Shown piece after piece: positions 23,179 to 35,000 of a stretch of 64,000 nt of DNA. How positions within the stretch are numbered: position 1 is the first letter of the stretch; every line of letters begins with the position of its first letter. The stretch is from Edaphochlamys debaryana (Eukaryota; Chlorophyta; Chlorophyceae; Chlamydomonadales), in contig JAEHOE010000119.1 in assembly GCA_016858145.1 (NCBI GenBank), positions 62,001 through 126,000 on the forward strand, written 5' to 3'. A model generated the notes under the pieces. It saw only the letters and a program-made list of their open reading frames with translations. It was not told the origin of the DNA and searched no databases. A program made the position numbers and the translations under genes.

Positions 23179-24821
23179 TGTAGCCAGGGCCGTGCGAGGG
23201 CAGCGCACGCTCCACGCGCGTGTGAAGAGCCCGTACTACGTGCGCGGTTGATGATGTGCACGCATGTACGGTACCATGCGTGCCATACTTGTGTGTTTTG
23301 AAGTTGAACAGAGCCAGAGGTTGGCGCTGACCAATTTAGGCGTAGGTGTGTCGAGTTTAAGCAGGGTGGCCTCTCCAGAGCGGGCGCTCGGGGATCACGG
23401 CTCAGGCTTGCGGCTTTCACACTGAGTGAAAGGCATCATGCAGTGGTCGCGGTACTGGTATTGTGTGCTGTGCGTGGCGTACATAGAGTTCACAGGCGCG
23501 CTAGGGAGGTTCAAGCGCGAGGCATTCTCGAGGAAGGAACTAACGTGGATGGGGGGCCTTGTGTCAGTTGGGCTGCTGAGACAGCGAAGGAAGGGGTGGG
23601 GCCGTTGGCGCAGTGGGGAGGAAAGGAACTTAGCCCATGCGCCCAGTATCTTGTGACCAGCGCATAACAGCCCATAACACGAGTGCCCCCCCCTTAAAGT
23701 AGGGGGGGGGAAGGGGGGGGGGCACCAAGGGGACGGCATGTCGGCAAGTCGGAAGAGCTTTTGACCTCTAGCGAACACGCTCTGCGATATCGCGGCTTTC
23801 CCGTAACCCTCTATTGCAAGCAGTAGTCAATAACACATAGAATACAAAGAGCGCGGCTGCGAGCTGCAAAAGCGACTGCAGAAGTTGCCCGCGACGGTTC
23901 ATCGGCGGTCCCCAGCTCGCGCCTCGCGGACTTCTGCCCCCGCGAACAAGTATATTTGGAGGGCCTCTGATTAGCAGATCAAGTTGCAGGGCGCGAGGAG
24001 GCCCGTAGAGCTCAAAGCTCTATGCGTGTTCCACACTTTTCATCGCATGTCTAGATACTGGGCCAATGACGGGGAGGATGTGGCAGGCCGCGGTGGGGGG
24101 CGATGAAGTTGGGAGCAGCAGAGTAGAAGCGGCCCCGGGTTGAGGGTGCTGGCGTTTGGCGGGGAGTGGCGGGGTACCGGCCGGCCACACGACAGCAGCA
24201 TGCGTACGGTGGTCTCGACTTGGGAAGCGAGCCCCGTTATACGTTCGTTTGCAACCTGCAGTCTTAGCTGAAGCCATTTCAGTAGGTTGCGAGTCGCAGA
24301 GCTCCAGAACGCGGAACACTTCTGGGGACAAACACCTTCCAGGCCGAATGCAGGCCCCATTAGTGCTTCATTCTACATGAATATGTACGTTTGATGTTTC
24401 TAGGTGGCTTACAGCCTGGGTTTAAGCGCTCGGCTGGTCGCATGTCGTCATGCCGACTTGCTGACAACCTGCGACCTGCGACCTTCACACGTGGATAACA
24501 GCCAGGCAGACGTAAGTGACACAAATTAGGCAGCATTACACCACAAGGGAAGAAGAGACTCGGGTTTGTGGCACCTCGTGTCCTTGACGTCGTTGGCGCT
24601 GGTGGCGGCAGAAGAACGAGGAGTCACACGATAAGCAGGCCGGCGATGGGAACTGGGACTATGTCGTCGGCACGCACCCGGTCCGGCCCGGTCCGGCCCG
24701 GCGACACGTCCGGAACTGGCCGGGCCTGGGCGGCCTGTGGCCGCAGCAGCGTGGTGCACAGTTCTGCGAGCAAAGGGGTCACTTCAGGTCGGCTGCTTTC
24801 CCGCTCCTTGCCCGCAGAGCG
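23179..24821. other. intergenic region between PL7-like genes C and D
   Basis: About 23190-23410 resembles the 3' flank of gene A. About 23540-23630 is an inverted match to part of the gene C intron (about 21700-21810: GTGGATGGGGGGCC, CAGTTGGGCTG, GGAGGAAAGGA blocks). A G-run lies at 23702-23722. About 24425-24540 shares CGCATGTCGTCATGCCGAC-like words with upstream regions of the other PL7 genes. No gene is seen. Confidence 0.45.
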
Positions 24822-27247
24822 ATGGGACTCCTTGCCGCACCCTTGGCGCTGGTGCTAGCTCTTGTGTTGGCAATGGCACATCAGGTCGCCACGAAGGGTA
24901 AGCTATCCAGGCCGCTTTGCCCTCGATGAGGCACGACCCTCTGGAACCACACACCAGGCGCAGCACGATTAATATCCCTTCGTCGCCAGGGCTTAGGGGC
25001 TCGGCCTAGGGCCTCACACTCGCCCACAAAGCGCCCCCTCCCCGCCCCGCCCCGCCCCCCCTCCTCACCCCACCCCCTGGCCCAGGCTGCCCGCCGGGCT
25101 GGTCTCCGGCGGTCGGAACCCCCTACGACGCCTGGCCCAAGCCCGGCACCAAGGAGTGCGTCCAGTACAGCGGCTGCAAGTGGGCGGGCATGTTCAACAG
25201 CATCGACGGCGGGGGCTCCGAACCGGGCAGCTGCCGGAACGGCGCGCAGTGGCTCGACGGGGGGATGGGCGACATGGCATGCCGCATCCCCGAGTCGCTG
25301 GTCCGGAGTTGGAGCATGGCCGCAACCTACGACCGCGACCGAGCGCTGCTGGGGCGGCGGCTGGAGGTGATGGTGGAGGGCGCGCCGGAGCGCAGCGTGG
25401 TGGTCGAGGTGATGGACGTGTGCAGCGACGACGACTGCGACGGGTGCTGCCGGGACAACACCGGCGACGGGAGGTGGAGGCTCATGTGGGTCGGGGATTG
25501 GTGGGGGCGGCTCCGTGGCGACGGACGGGTGTAATGTGGGCTTGGGCTTGGGCCTGGGCTTGGGCTTGGGGGAGGTGGCTTCCTGCTCGGCGAGTATGGA
25601 AGCCCCAGTGTCGTGCCCCCCTCCATCCCTCCCCGTGCCCCACGTCCCGTGCTCTCGCCCTCCCTCCCTCCCCTCGCCCCTCCCCCCTTCCCTGGATCCC
25701 CGCAGCGACCTGGAAAAGTGGCCCGCCAGTCAGCTGCTGGGCTTCTCCCCCGCGGGCGAAAAGTTCGACATCAACATCAACAAGGTATACACACCGAACG
25801 CCAGGGGCCTGCGCCCCGGCGCCCCCGAGCGAGACGTCATGCCGCTGTGCTACCGCATCGCGGGAACGACCGCCTCGCCGGCGGACGGCCCCTCCCCCTC
25901 ACCCTCACCCTCACCCTCACCCTCTCCCAAGCGTTCTCTGAGTCCCTCGCCGAGGCCCTCCACGCGCCCCTCGCCACGGCGGTCCCCGCGCTCCTCCCCG
26001 AGGCCCTCTCCAAGGTCCCCTCCGCGTGAGCGCTCCTCACCAGAGCCCCCCCCAGGTACCTCCCCAGGTTCCTCTCCAAGCCCGTCAGGTGGGCAAACCC
26101 CTCCACTGCATCAGGCCCTCTCGTATCTCAGCCTCTGACCCTGTGATTGCACCGTATCTGCATCTGCACCGCAACGCCCTTCCTTCCCCGTTCCTGCTGT
26201 GCCAAACCCGGCCGCAGCCCCATGCATCAGCTCTTCGCTGTACAACATCCAGTACCCGTACGACCTGAAATTGTCAGATCGCTACAGCCTGACGCCGCTT
26301 GCTGGCGGCGACTGCGAGCACCGCATGTGGGTGTACGACACAGACAAGCCCTTTAAATCCGGATCCACCACGGAGCCGCGGACCGAGATGCGCATCCGTA
26401 ACGACTACACGTCAGGTGAGAGCGAGCACCGCAGAAATCTGTCCTTGCTGCGGGCCACGGAGTGGGTGGTCAGCTGAGCTCAGAAGGAGCATTCGGGCGG
26501 GGGCAGATGACGGGACGACGGAGTTGCCTGTGCCGTGTCCTACCTTGCCTGCATGTGCCCCAACCCTGCACAGGCGTCCACAGCATCAGCTTCCAACTGT
26601 ACGTCCCCTCTGGGACGACCGGCGCAAGCGTGATGCAGGTGCGCTGCCGTACAAACCGTGCGATCTGGGGATGCCGTACTTGTAACTTGATGCACGTCGA
26701 GGTACTGACAGGGCAGTGTCGTGACCTGGTGGACGTGGGTGAAGCGCGCGTGCATGAAGGTGGCGGGGCCGTCCCTGCTGTTGACACTGGCCCTGCTGCC
26801 CCTTGCTCTGGCCGGGGCCTCATCGTCTCAGCCCCTTGCTGTGGTGCTGCGCCCCGCCTTTGCCGTTGGCAAGTCTTTGGAGGAGTACGGTAACTCCTGC
26901 TGCTGAGTCCCGCCCACGGTGCCCTTACTTTGTCCGCCGGCACGCAGGTCTTTGGCGGCACCGGGGATTACACGACATCTCTGCAGCTGCGGGTGTACGA
27001 CGGCAAGCTGTTGCGCTACAACTCCCAGATCCTTGAGGAGAACGTGCACGACCGCTGGATCCAGATCAACGTGGCGCATGATGTGAAGGCCCACAGCATC
27101 AAAATTGTCGTGGCGGGCAAGCCGCCGCTTGTGGTCGCCGACCGTGGCACGCCCGCTGCGGGGCACTATTTCAAGCTGGGTGTGTACGGGCAGGATGGCA
27201 GTAGCAGTCGAATGGAGGCGAGGTACAGGAGCATACAGGTGCTGTAG
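24822..27247 (+). CDS. secreted expansin-like (DPBB) plus alginate-lyase-2 (PL7-like) fusion (gene D)
   Basis: Six exons join in frame (473 aa): 24822-24897, 25086-25485, 25706-26088, 26218-26415, 26574-26638, 26948-27247. After the signal peptide (MGLLAAPLALVLALVLAMA), exon 2 and half of exon 3 encode a Cys-rich domain of about 165 residues. Its landmarks are CVQYSGCKWAGMFN, LLGRRLEVMVEG, DVCSDDDCDGCC, LIDLEKWP and VMPLCYR, a pattern of double-psi beta-barrel or expansin-like proteins (tentative family). An (SP)n/RSP linker typical of algal hydroxyproline-rich glycoproteins follows. The last three exons are the PL7-like domain, colinear with genes A-C. The ShK-like exons are absent, so the N-terminal domain was swapped. 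The Q-I-H position reads Q-V-F. A wall or matrix binding and loosening role is inferred. Confidence 0.85.
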
Positions 27248-28622
27248 CCCTCCTAGTGCTAGAACGTACACTGCACGTGCAAGTACGGAGCATGCGTTTA
27301 TTTGGTGCGGGCAGGGCCCGCGGGGTAGCGTGTGCAAGACGGAGACGTGGGACGCAGACGTGGGATTTCGAGCAAAGCGCAATGCAGGGCAGAGCACGAT
27401 GGAGATGTCGGGTGGGGTACTTGTTCGTGGTCTTGCGCCCTTGCCCCCCGTCCCTTCCCCGCGTGGAGTGAGGGACTGGCGCCGTCGGCGGATAGGGAGG
27501 GACCCTGCCGAGTACTGACGGAGTGAGCAGGGGCTGAGATATGGCTGAGATGTGGCACGGCACGGTACGGCACGGGCGAGCACGGCGGGCTTTGGGGACA
27601 TGCAATCCATGCAATCCTCTGCACCCTGGACCCCGTGCGAGACCGACCATATCTTGGCCCGGGGGTCTGCCTCCCCTAGCTCGCCTCCACCCCCCGAACC
27701 GGACCTTGGTGCCGGGTAGCATTTAGTTGCACGCCGGGTTCCAGGGTCTACCTAGAGCGTTCGTAGAAGCAGCTCCGCCAGCTTGCCGTACGGTCGACCC
27801 GCCTACACTGCCGCCAGCACGCGCCCTGCTTCTTTCCCCCAGCTCGCACCTTCACACACTGAACTGCACTATGCGGCTTTCGACGTCCTAGCGGCTCATG
27901 TGGCGCTTTACCTCCGCTGTGCAGGTGAGCTTGCGCCACGTTCTGGGACCCGCGGACGCCTGCACGCACACGCTGGGGGCCTCGGCACCACAAGATGGCA
28001 TAGGAAAGATAAGTGACGTGTCCGCACGCGTTGCATGGTGCGGCCCTTAGGATCACCCGTGCGGCTGCTTGCTCCTGCCTGTCGCTCTGCCTCTCCCTCT
28101 TTCTGTTGCGTTGCGCACAGCCTAGTTGCGTTCAGCTGCAACCCCCTTCGTCGTCGTCCGGACTACGCTGCACGGCCCCTGCGAGCACAGAACCCCCGGA
28201 ACCGGACAGTCCGGACCGGACTCCAGTCCAATCCCACGTGGCTGCGGCTTGCGTAGTCTCGGGCCCAGACAGTCGTAATCAGCACATGTCTTTCTTCTCA
28301 ACCCCGCAAAGCCGCTTACTCCTGCTAGCGTCCGCCAAGACAGGTCCCTTCATACAGCGCCTGACACGCACACTCTCGCTCAGCGCTATCTTCGTACGTC
28401 TGGCAGCCAACTTTGTTGGCACTTCCCGGTTAAGCCCACCAGGCTGCCCTGTTGTGTACTTTCATCAGCCCGAACTCTCTCGGACAGCAATCAGCTACGC
28501 AGCCCTCTCCTCGCTTGCCCTGCAGCCCTACCATGCAATACGGTACGCATGCCCTCCCTTGCGACCCTGCCTTGCCCCTGTGTCCATCTACCCCCTAGGC
28601 AGCTCGAAGCCCCTGCTTTCCT
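27248..28622. other. intergenic region between gene D and the F-box-like gene
   Basis: Contains copy 2 of the dispersed repeat (28026-28197). I find no supported gene. Open frames such as 28013-28705 are composition artefacts over the repeat. Confidence 0.45.
28026..28197. repeat. dispersed repeat, copy 2 (inverted relative to 7896-8062)
   Basis: Reverse-complement match to 7896-8062 through GTTGCATGGTGCGG, CCGTGCGGCTGCTT, CTAGTTGCGTTCAGCTGCA and GGACTACGCTGCACGGCCCC. The two arms lie about 20 kb apart and bracket the PL7 array and one F-box-like gene. Confidence 0.6.
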
Positions 28623-30930
28623 CTACCCCTGCTCCCCACTGCCCAGGTCCCGTACGCGTAAATCATGCCCCACCGCCGCGCGCTGCTCTGCACGCGCCCT
28701 CCTGATCGCCACCTCGACATTGCCCCCCGACGCCTTGGGCCCCAGTACGACCACGTCGCTGTCGTACCGGGTCCACAGCTCGTCCCACGCCGCCGTCAGA
28801 TCGTGGAACCGGTCCAGGCGGCTCCGGGCGGGTCCGGCCGCTGCGGAGGAGTCCCACGCCGCCTGAAGCACCTGCGAGGGGGGCGAAGGGGGCGGGAGGT
28901 GGGCCGCAAGAGGGCAGGAGGGAGCGGATTGTGAGGGACTACTCCCAGCGTAATCAGTGGAATCCAATGCCGCAATCGCGGAGCGAGCGGCCTGCCTGCA
29001 TGGGAAAGGTCCGAAACCATGCGCCCCCTGCCCTCCGAACCAACCGGTCCCTGCCCTTAAAGAGTTAACCCTGCCGCTGCGGTGGAGAGCAACCTTTCAC
29101 TGCAACGATTTGACACGGCACCCCTGGCCTCGCTACCCTGCCCACCCCAAAACTCCGTCCACCCACCTGCGCCTCCGCGGCCCCTGCACACACGGTCAGG
29201 CGAGCCCCGCGCTTTCCGACGCAAGGCACTGTCACTCGCGCCACTCCCAGCTGCGGCCCGGCGGCGCCGCCGCCCTCGCCTGGCGCCTGCCCTCCGTCGC
29301 CGCCTGCGCTCCCACTGCCACTGCGTCCGCCTCCGCTTCCGCCGCTGCTGCCTGCGTCGCTGCCTCCGTTGCCGCTGCCGCCGCCGCTGCCAGCCGCTGC
29401 CGCCAGCTCCTGGGCCGCCGCCGCCACGCGCGCCGCCGCTTCCGCCGATCGGCAGGCGAGCAGGACCACGTCAGCCGGATGGAGCGAGAGGTACGACAGG
29501 ATCATGCGATGACTCATCAGCCGGCGGCGGGAGGCCGGCGTCGCGCCGGCCTCGGGACACCGGCACGCCGCCGCTTCCAGGCTCTTGGCGGCGGCTCGAA
29601 GGGCCTCCGGGCCGGCGGCCGCCGCTCGGCTCACGAGCGGGCCACTCAGCACCAGCACCGGCGACGTTGGGCCGAGCAGGGAGGGAACGGCTGGCTCGTC
29701 CTCGTCCGGCCCAGTCCGGTCCGAGTCCAAGCCCGATCCGTCGCCCAGCTTATCTGTGAGCCGGACTGACCCACGCCGAACCAGCAGCTGCCGGGGCAAG
29801 CCCAGGATCTTGGCCGCACGGAATGCGTCCGACCCACATGCCGCAACAAGCGCCTCCAGGTCAAACGTGCTGCAGCACCGCACCGCACGGCGGAGCGAGC
29901 TTCGCTCACTGTTGTCGAAGGCATCTGTGATGTCAAGCGTGCCCTCCACGCAAACGCGGTCGAGCGGAAAGGACAGGGTCGGGATGCTGGGCAGGATCTT
30001 GGTGGCGAGCTTGGAGAGATCCGTGGGGGACAGGATCCTGTCGTACACGGCGTGTACGGACCGGCTGGCAACGTCGACGGTAAGGTCAAGCGACAGAGCG
30101 CTGCTGCTGCCGCCGCTGACACCGAGGAAGGGCGCGTTCCGGAGGCTCACGTGCTGTACCGAGGGTGGTAGCGCGGCCAGGAGACTGCGCACGTGGCGGC
30201 TGGGTAGGTGGCGGGCCGTTATGCTGACGTGCTGTAGGGAGGTGAGGGCACGGAGCGCCCGGGTCACCGTGGGGTCCGCGCCCGCCACAGTCAACTCGTC
30301 CAGATCGGCCGTACCGACCTCGTCTAGAACGAGGCGCGTGAGCTGGGTGGCCCGTTCCAGGGCGCCCACGCCGTGGCAGAAGAGGCCGGGGTGTGTGGTG
30401 AGGCTGGCGAAGGAGGGCAGGGCCGCGACAGAGGCGAAGAGCCAGGCGGCCTCCGTGGCCCTCGGAGGCGTGTCGTGCAGCCTGCCCTTGACCAACAGCG
30501 ATCGCAAGCTGGGAAGCGCTGGGAGCAGCATCCACGGGAAGGGGGCGCCGGGCGTTGGCACGAGCGTGAGCGTGTGGATGGACCGGCGGACATCGATGGG
30601 CGTGTCAACGATGAAGGCGCCGGCCAGCGAGAGGTCGGCCCTCGCAGGAACCCGGTAGAGCAGCTCGGTTTCGCGGCAGCAGGGCCACCGCTCAGCACAG
30701 GCCGCCACCCGAGGAGCGCTCTCCGCGGTGAGGCGCAGCTCGAGGACATGCAGGTTGGAGTCGATTCCGTCGCGCAGAGCGCGGAACGCCAAGCGAGCCG
30801 ACCTCAGGTCTCGCTTGTCACTGCTGGAGAGGCTAGCGATGAGGACCTGCCATGCGGGAGCGTCCAGGTGGGCGAGCGCATCGGCTAACGAGGTGCTCTT
30901 GGTCTCGCGAGCCGCGGTTGCAGGAGCCAT
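28623..30930 (-). CDS. F-box-like / leucine-rich protein, intact copy
   Basis: A two-exon model joins in frame (647 aa): 30930-29236 and 28871-28623. The donor is GTGACA after a CGA codon; the acceptor is CTCGCAG. After MAPATAARETKSTS comes an F-box-like helical segment (WQVLIASLSSSDKRDLRSAR, LAFRALRDGI). It is followed by loosely repeated Leu-rich strands (LTRLVLDEVG, LTSLQHVSITARHLPS, PPSVQHVSLRNAPFL) resembling degenerate LRRs, an Ala-rich helix, a Gly/Ser linker, and a C-terminal exon with RLDRFHDLTAAWDELWTRY. F-box proteins usually present substrates to SCF ligases; the substrate is unknown. A decayed paralogue lies at 8365-9508. The exact donor is the weakest part of the model. Confidence 0.7.
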
Positions 30931-32007
30931 TATGCGTGCTGACTGGTGGTAGCGATGGCGAGCAGGCGCTGTCCTGAGCTATGAGGCTTGCTTTGGGAGC
31001 ACTGCCCTCCGCCATGGCGCCAAAACCAGCATCGTCCCACGTGCGAGTACGACCACGCACGACTGTACGGCCACACTGTACTACATTAACGGCCGCATTG
31101 GTATGGTAATGATACACCCCACGCTACTCCCAATGCTCACGATCAGCGGCTATGGAAACCTGAATGATCTCTCGAGTCCAGCCCCAGCTGTGCCACACCA
31201 CAACCAAGCGCTTCGCTTCGTTGATGTTCTTCTACCCCAGCTGTGCATTCTGTCTCTGCCGGGCAGCCCCCTCTCGCTCCTCTCTCCAACCTCGGCGGCG
31301 TCACACCACCCCTGGGACCATCTCCTGCAGCACACCACACACCGACCCGACTCCCTCACCCCGTCCGCAGTGCGTCGCCGCCTGGTCCCCAACCCCCTGG
31401 TCGCCACATGCGCCATCAGGCACTCCCTTCCACGCCCCTGACCCCAGCCCTCCTCTGGTGCACACCCCCTGCCATACCGCTCCGTGCTGCACATACCGCT
31501 CCGCGTAGTGCTAGATAGCCCTGTTGCTAGTGCACTGCATGGAGGCTATGCCCTCCGCCCCCCTGCCATGCGCTGCCACGTCAGCTCGGTGCGGATAGAA
31601 GCCGGCCGCATGCGGGGCTCAGCGGCCGCGGGCCACCGCCCTGCAGGTACGTCCGCAGCCGCTCACACGCCTCCTCACACCCCCGGCGGCGGCGCATGCC
31701 CTGCATTCCACATGCCTGGCGCCGGCTTGCAGGCATCGAGCCATCAGCACTGCCCCGTCCGCCACACAGCTACTGCCGCCTCACGCGCCCGGCGGCGGAT
31801 CGATGGCGCGCAGTCACCTGCCCTGCCGGTCGCCCGCCTCCCTCCCCCCTTCCTCCCACTCCGGTTGTTCCGCCGCCTCACATTGCCCATAGGCGTATCG
31901 TGGGCGTGAAATCACCTGCCCTGCCCGGTCCGCCTCACCGCTGCCGCCGCCTCACATTCCCATAGGCGTATCGTGGGCGTCAAGTCACCTGCCCTGCCCG
32001 GTCCGCC
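30931..32007. other. intergenic region between F-box-like and unknown genes
   Basis: No gene is seen. A tandem repeat at its right end runs into the last exon of the minus-strand unknown gene. Confidence 0.45.
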
Positions 32008-32020
32008 TCACATGCCCGGC
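31874..32020. repeat. ~75-bp tandem repeat at the 3' end of the unknown gene
   Basis: Two units beginning CCTCACATT(G)CCCATAGGCG and containing CACCTGCCCTGCCCGGTCCG lie about 75 bp apart. A third partial unit ends CCTCACATGCCCGGC, which contains the stop codon and last residues of the gene at 32008-35709. The array may have grown from the gene's 3' end. Confidence 0.6.
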
Positions 32021-35000
32021 GGGGGCTTGTTGGCGGTGGAGCCCAGCCAGCACCAGGCCACCACGTTGAGACCCACCACCACCCAGGGGGTCACCAGCTC
32101 CACAAACTGGGGGAAGGGTGGGGTGAGGACAGGGGGTGAGGAAAGGAGGTGGGGGTGGGGTGGAGGGGTTCACCGTGGATTGGGTCCAGTCAGTTGACCG
32201 CGACGAGGCTTTCCCGTTCCTTTCGCTGGCGTTGCTCCCCACGCCAACCCTGACTCGACATTTGTGTTACACACGCATGCCGCTGGATCAGGGCTTATTG
32301 CAAGACCCCAGGCGGTGCCCTCTGCCCAGTTGGGTCGCCGAGGTGAATCCCTAATGTTGTCCACGAACCCAGCCGCAAAACTCATGCCGCTAGACGCCTC
32401 TCGTCCCTCGAACGCCTCTGGCCCCGGCTACCCTCATAGTGACTCCCCACGCTGCTGTTGGTCACGCAGGGTCCCCCAGGCAGCGTTTCCCGACCCAGCA
32501 TGCCGCGAGGACCATCCCGCTAGGAACCCCTACAAATGATGTAAGGGCCTGTTCACATGGGATTGCGAACCAGGGCTGGTTCGGGTCGGGTTCGGGTCGG
32601 GTTTGCCCAACCGTGCTCACACGCAACATGGGCACGGTGGCACGAACCAGGCCTAACCAGGGTGAACCGGGTACGCGAGGCGGCCGCCTTGCCTCATCTG
32701 ACTTGATATCTAGTGTCAGTATTGTATAGACAGCCCTAATAAAGCTCCCTGGAAGCGACGAAGGCTCATTTCGCTTGACATGTCGGTCGTCGCGACCTCA
32801 TGCTCCGCGACTTCCGCTGACAGAAGGCCATGACAAGTCATCCCTGAGACCTATCCTACTAGTGATAACCAAAGCCTGGCGCGATAGTCTCCGCTTTTAC
32901 GACGTTTTCGCGCGGTCGCGACGCACATGTCGGCGTCTCACGGCGCGCCCTACCGCGGTACTGGACACTGCTGAAGTACTTGGTTCAGAAAAATACATTT
33001 GAGATGGAATTTGTTGTTTGCGCGCACTGCTCGCAGCGAACCAGACCCGAACCCGACCCAACCAGACCCGAACCGGGGGGGGGGGGGGCTGGTCGGGTTC
33101 GGGTCTGGTTCGACCCTGGTTCGACCCGAACCAGACCCGAACCAGACCTGAACCAGACCCATGTGAACACACCCTAAGGCCCCTAGTCACCCTGAGTTGC
33201 GTCGAGCCACATCACCACCCCGACCCTGAGTTGCGTCGAGCCACATCACCACCCCGACTGGTCCCCTTGCCCACGCATACAAATTCTGGCTCCGGCTACC
33301 CTTGTAGTGACTCCCCACACTGACGTGGCAGGGTCCCCAAGCCAGCAACTCCCGAACAACAACAACGCCGCTCACCTCCTCCTTCTCCTGGAACGCCGTG
33401 AGGTGGTGGGGGCCCTTGTGGCCCTGCCCGTGCCCGTGGTCCTTGTGGGCGGCGGCGTGGCCGTGCGCCAGCGGGCCCGCGTGGGCCTTGCCGTGGGCCT
33501 CCTTGGACCCGTGCCCGGGCCCGTGGTCCTTGTGCGACTTGTGGTACGATCCGCCCGCCCAGTGGTGGGCGGCGTAGAATTGGGGGTTGCGGGTGGACCC
33601 GAACTGCTCATTGTCAATGGCCTTGATCAGGCGCTGCATCTGTGGGGGTCAAGACAATCAAGGGGAGGAGTACAAGAAGGCAGAGTTGACGGCAGGGGCA
33701 AGGGGAGGAAGAATGGTATTAGGGCAAGTGGAACGGGGGGGAGAGTCCGCATTGAAGATGGCCTTGATCAGGCGCTGCATCTGTGGGGGTCCAGGCCAGG
33801 GGTGAGAGGGGAGGAGGGCCAGAAGGAGCGTGCCTGATGCGACCAAGCGGGGGTGCAGAGAGCCCTCATTGTGATAAGGGATAGGGGCGTTGGCCAACCG
33901 GCAGGCATGCGGCATGGCGTCAGTAGGCTGTCGTTGAGCCACCTGATCGGCTCAGGGGGGATTGGACAACGCCCCCAGGTCAGGGCCCGACTCCGGTCCG
34001 GTCAGACTCTTCAGTCGACCCGGTCCGATCCGGTGTCCGGTCCGGAGTCCGGTTCGGTTCGCACCTGCAGGTTTGGCGTCGTGGGCAGCGAGCTCCCGTC
34101 GTCTCTGCACGGAGAGGGGGACGGGGGGAGCGCAAGACACGGCATACGGACAACTTGGAGCGGAGGGTGCTGACGTACGGTGGCTGCGGACAAATGTTCG
34201 GCGGGTTCACCAAGCGCCACCCCGCGCACGCCCCCGTTGCCTCCGCCAACACGCGCTGACGCCGGCCCTTAGTAATGCATCCAGTCACGTGCCGTACGCG
34301 GCCCCTCACCTCCAGTATTTGCACTTGTTCCGCAGTGACGTCACGGGGATGCCGAACCTGAAAACCGGCCGCACGAGCTCCACAGTCTCTGCCCACGTGT
34401 CCATCAGCAGCTTCACCAGCGGCAGGCGGAACACGCCGGGCTTCTGCGAATAGAAAGGGGGGTGGAGGGATGAGGGTTGGCATGCGAAGGGGGATGGTAC
34501 CCGTACGGGATGTGGGTCAGGCGGGTGGAGGGAAGTGGCGGGGAAGCGCTCCAGGGAACGAGGGTGGGGGTCCTGACCCCGTGTCCCACCGTGGGCTGGC
34601 CCGTTTCGGAGGCGGCGGCAGCGTACCCGAGGCTCAGCTGCCCATCGTGCCGGAGGCCCGGAGCCGAAGCACCGCCCGCTGTGCTTTCCGGGGCCCCGCA
34701 AGCCTCCAAGCCATACCTTGTCCGCCAGGCCTGAGCGCCTTCCCGTGCCCTCGTCCTCAGAGGAAACCGCCATCCGCGCTTCAGCCAGACCTTTCTTCCT
34801 TCCTTGACCGTTGTTTTCCCTGCCACCCCACCAGGCCTTCCCCGACATGCCCGTGGGTCCCGCCGCCCCTTCCCCCGTGCCGCACCTGCGTCCGCACGTA
34901 CAGGACGTTGAAGGAGGGGTTGAGCTGCTCCGGCTCCTGCACAAGGGAGGAGTGAGGGCGGGGCATGGAGGGGGGGAGGGGGATGGAGGGGGGGGAGGAA

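Noticed and set aside
23600..23640. tRNA-like A box (TGGCGCAGTGG), possible SINE
   Set aside because: No matching B box at the right spacing and no cloverleaf could be drawn.
33952..34483. Minus-strand open frames as an independent gene
   Set aside because: Only the 40-nt piece 34104-34065 and exon 34443-34310 fit splice sites and phase; the rest is GGTCCGG-type simple sequence.
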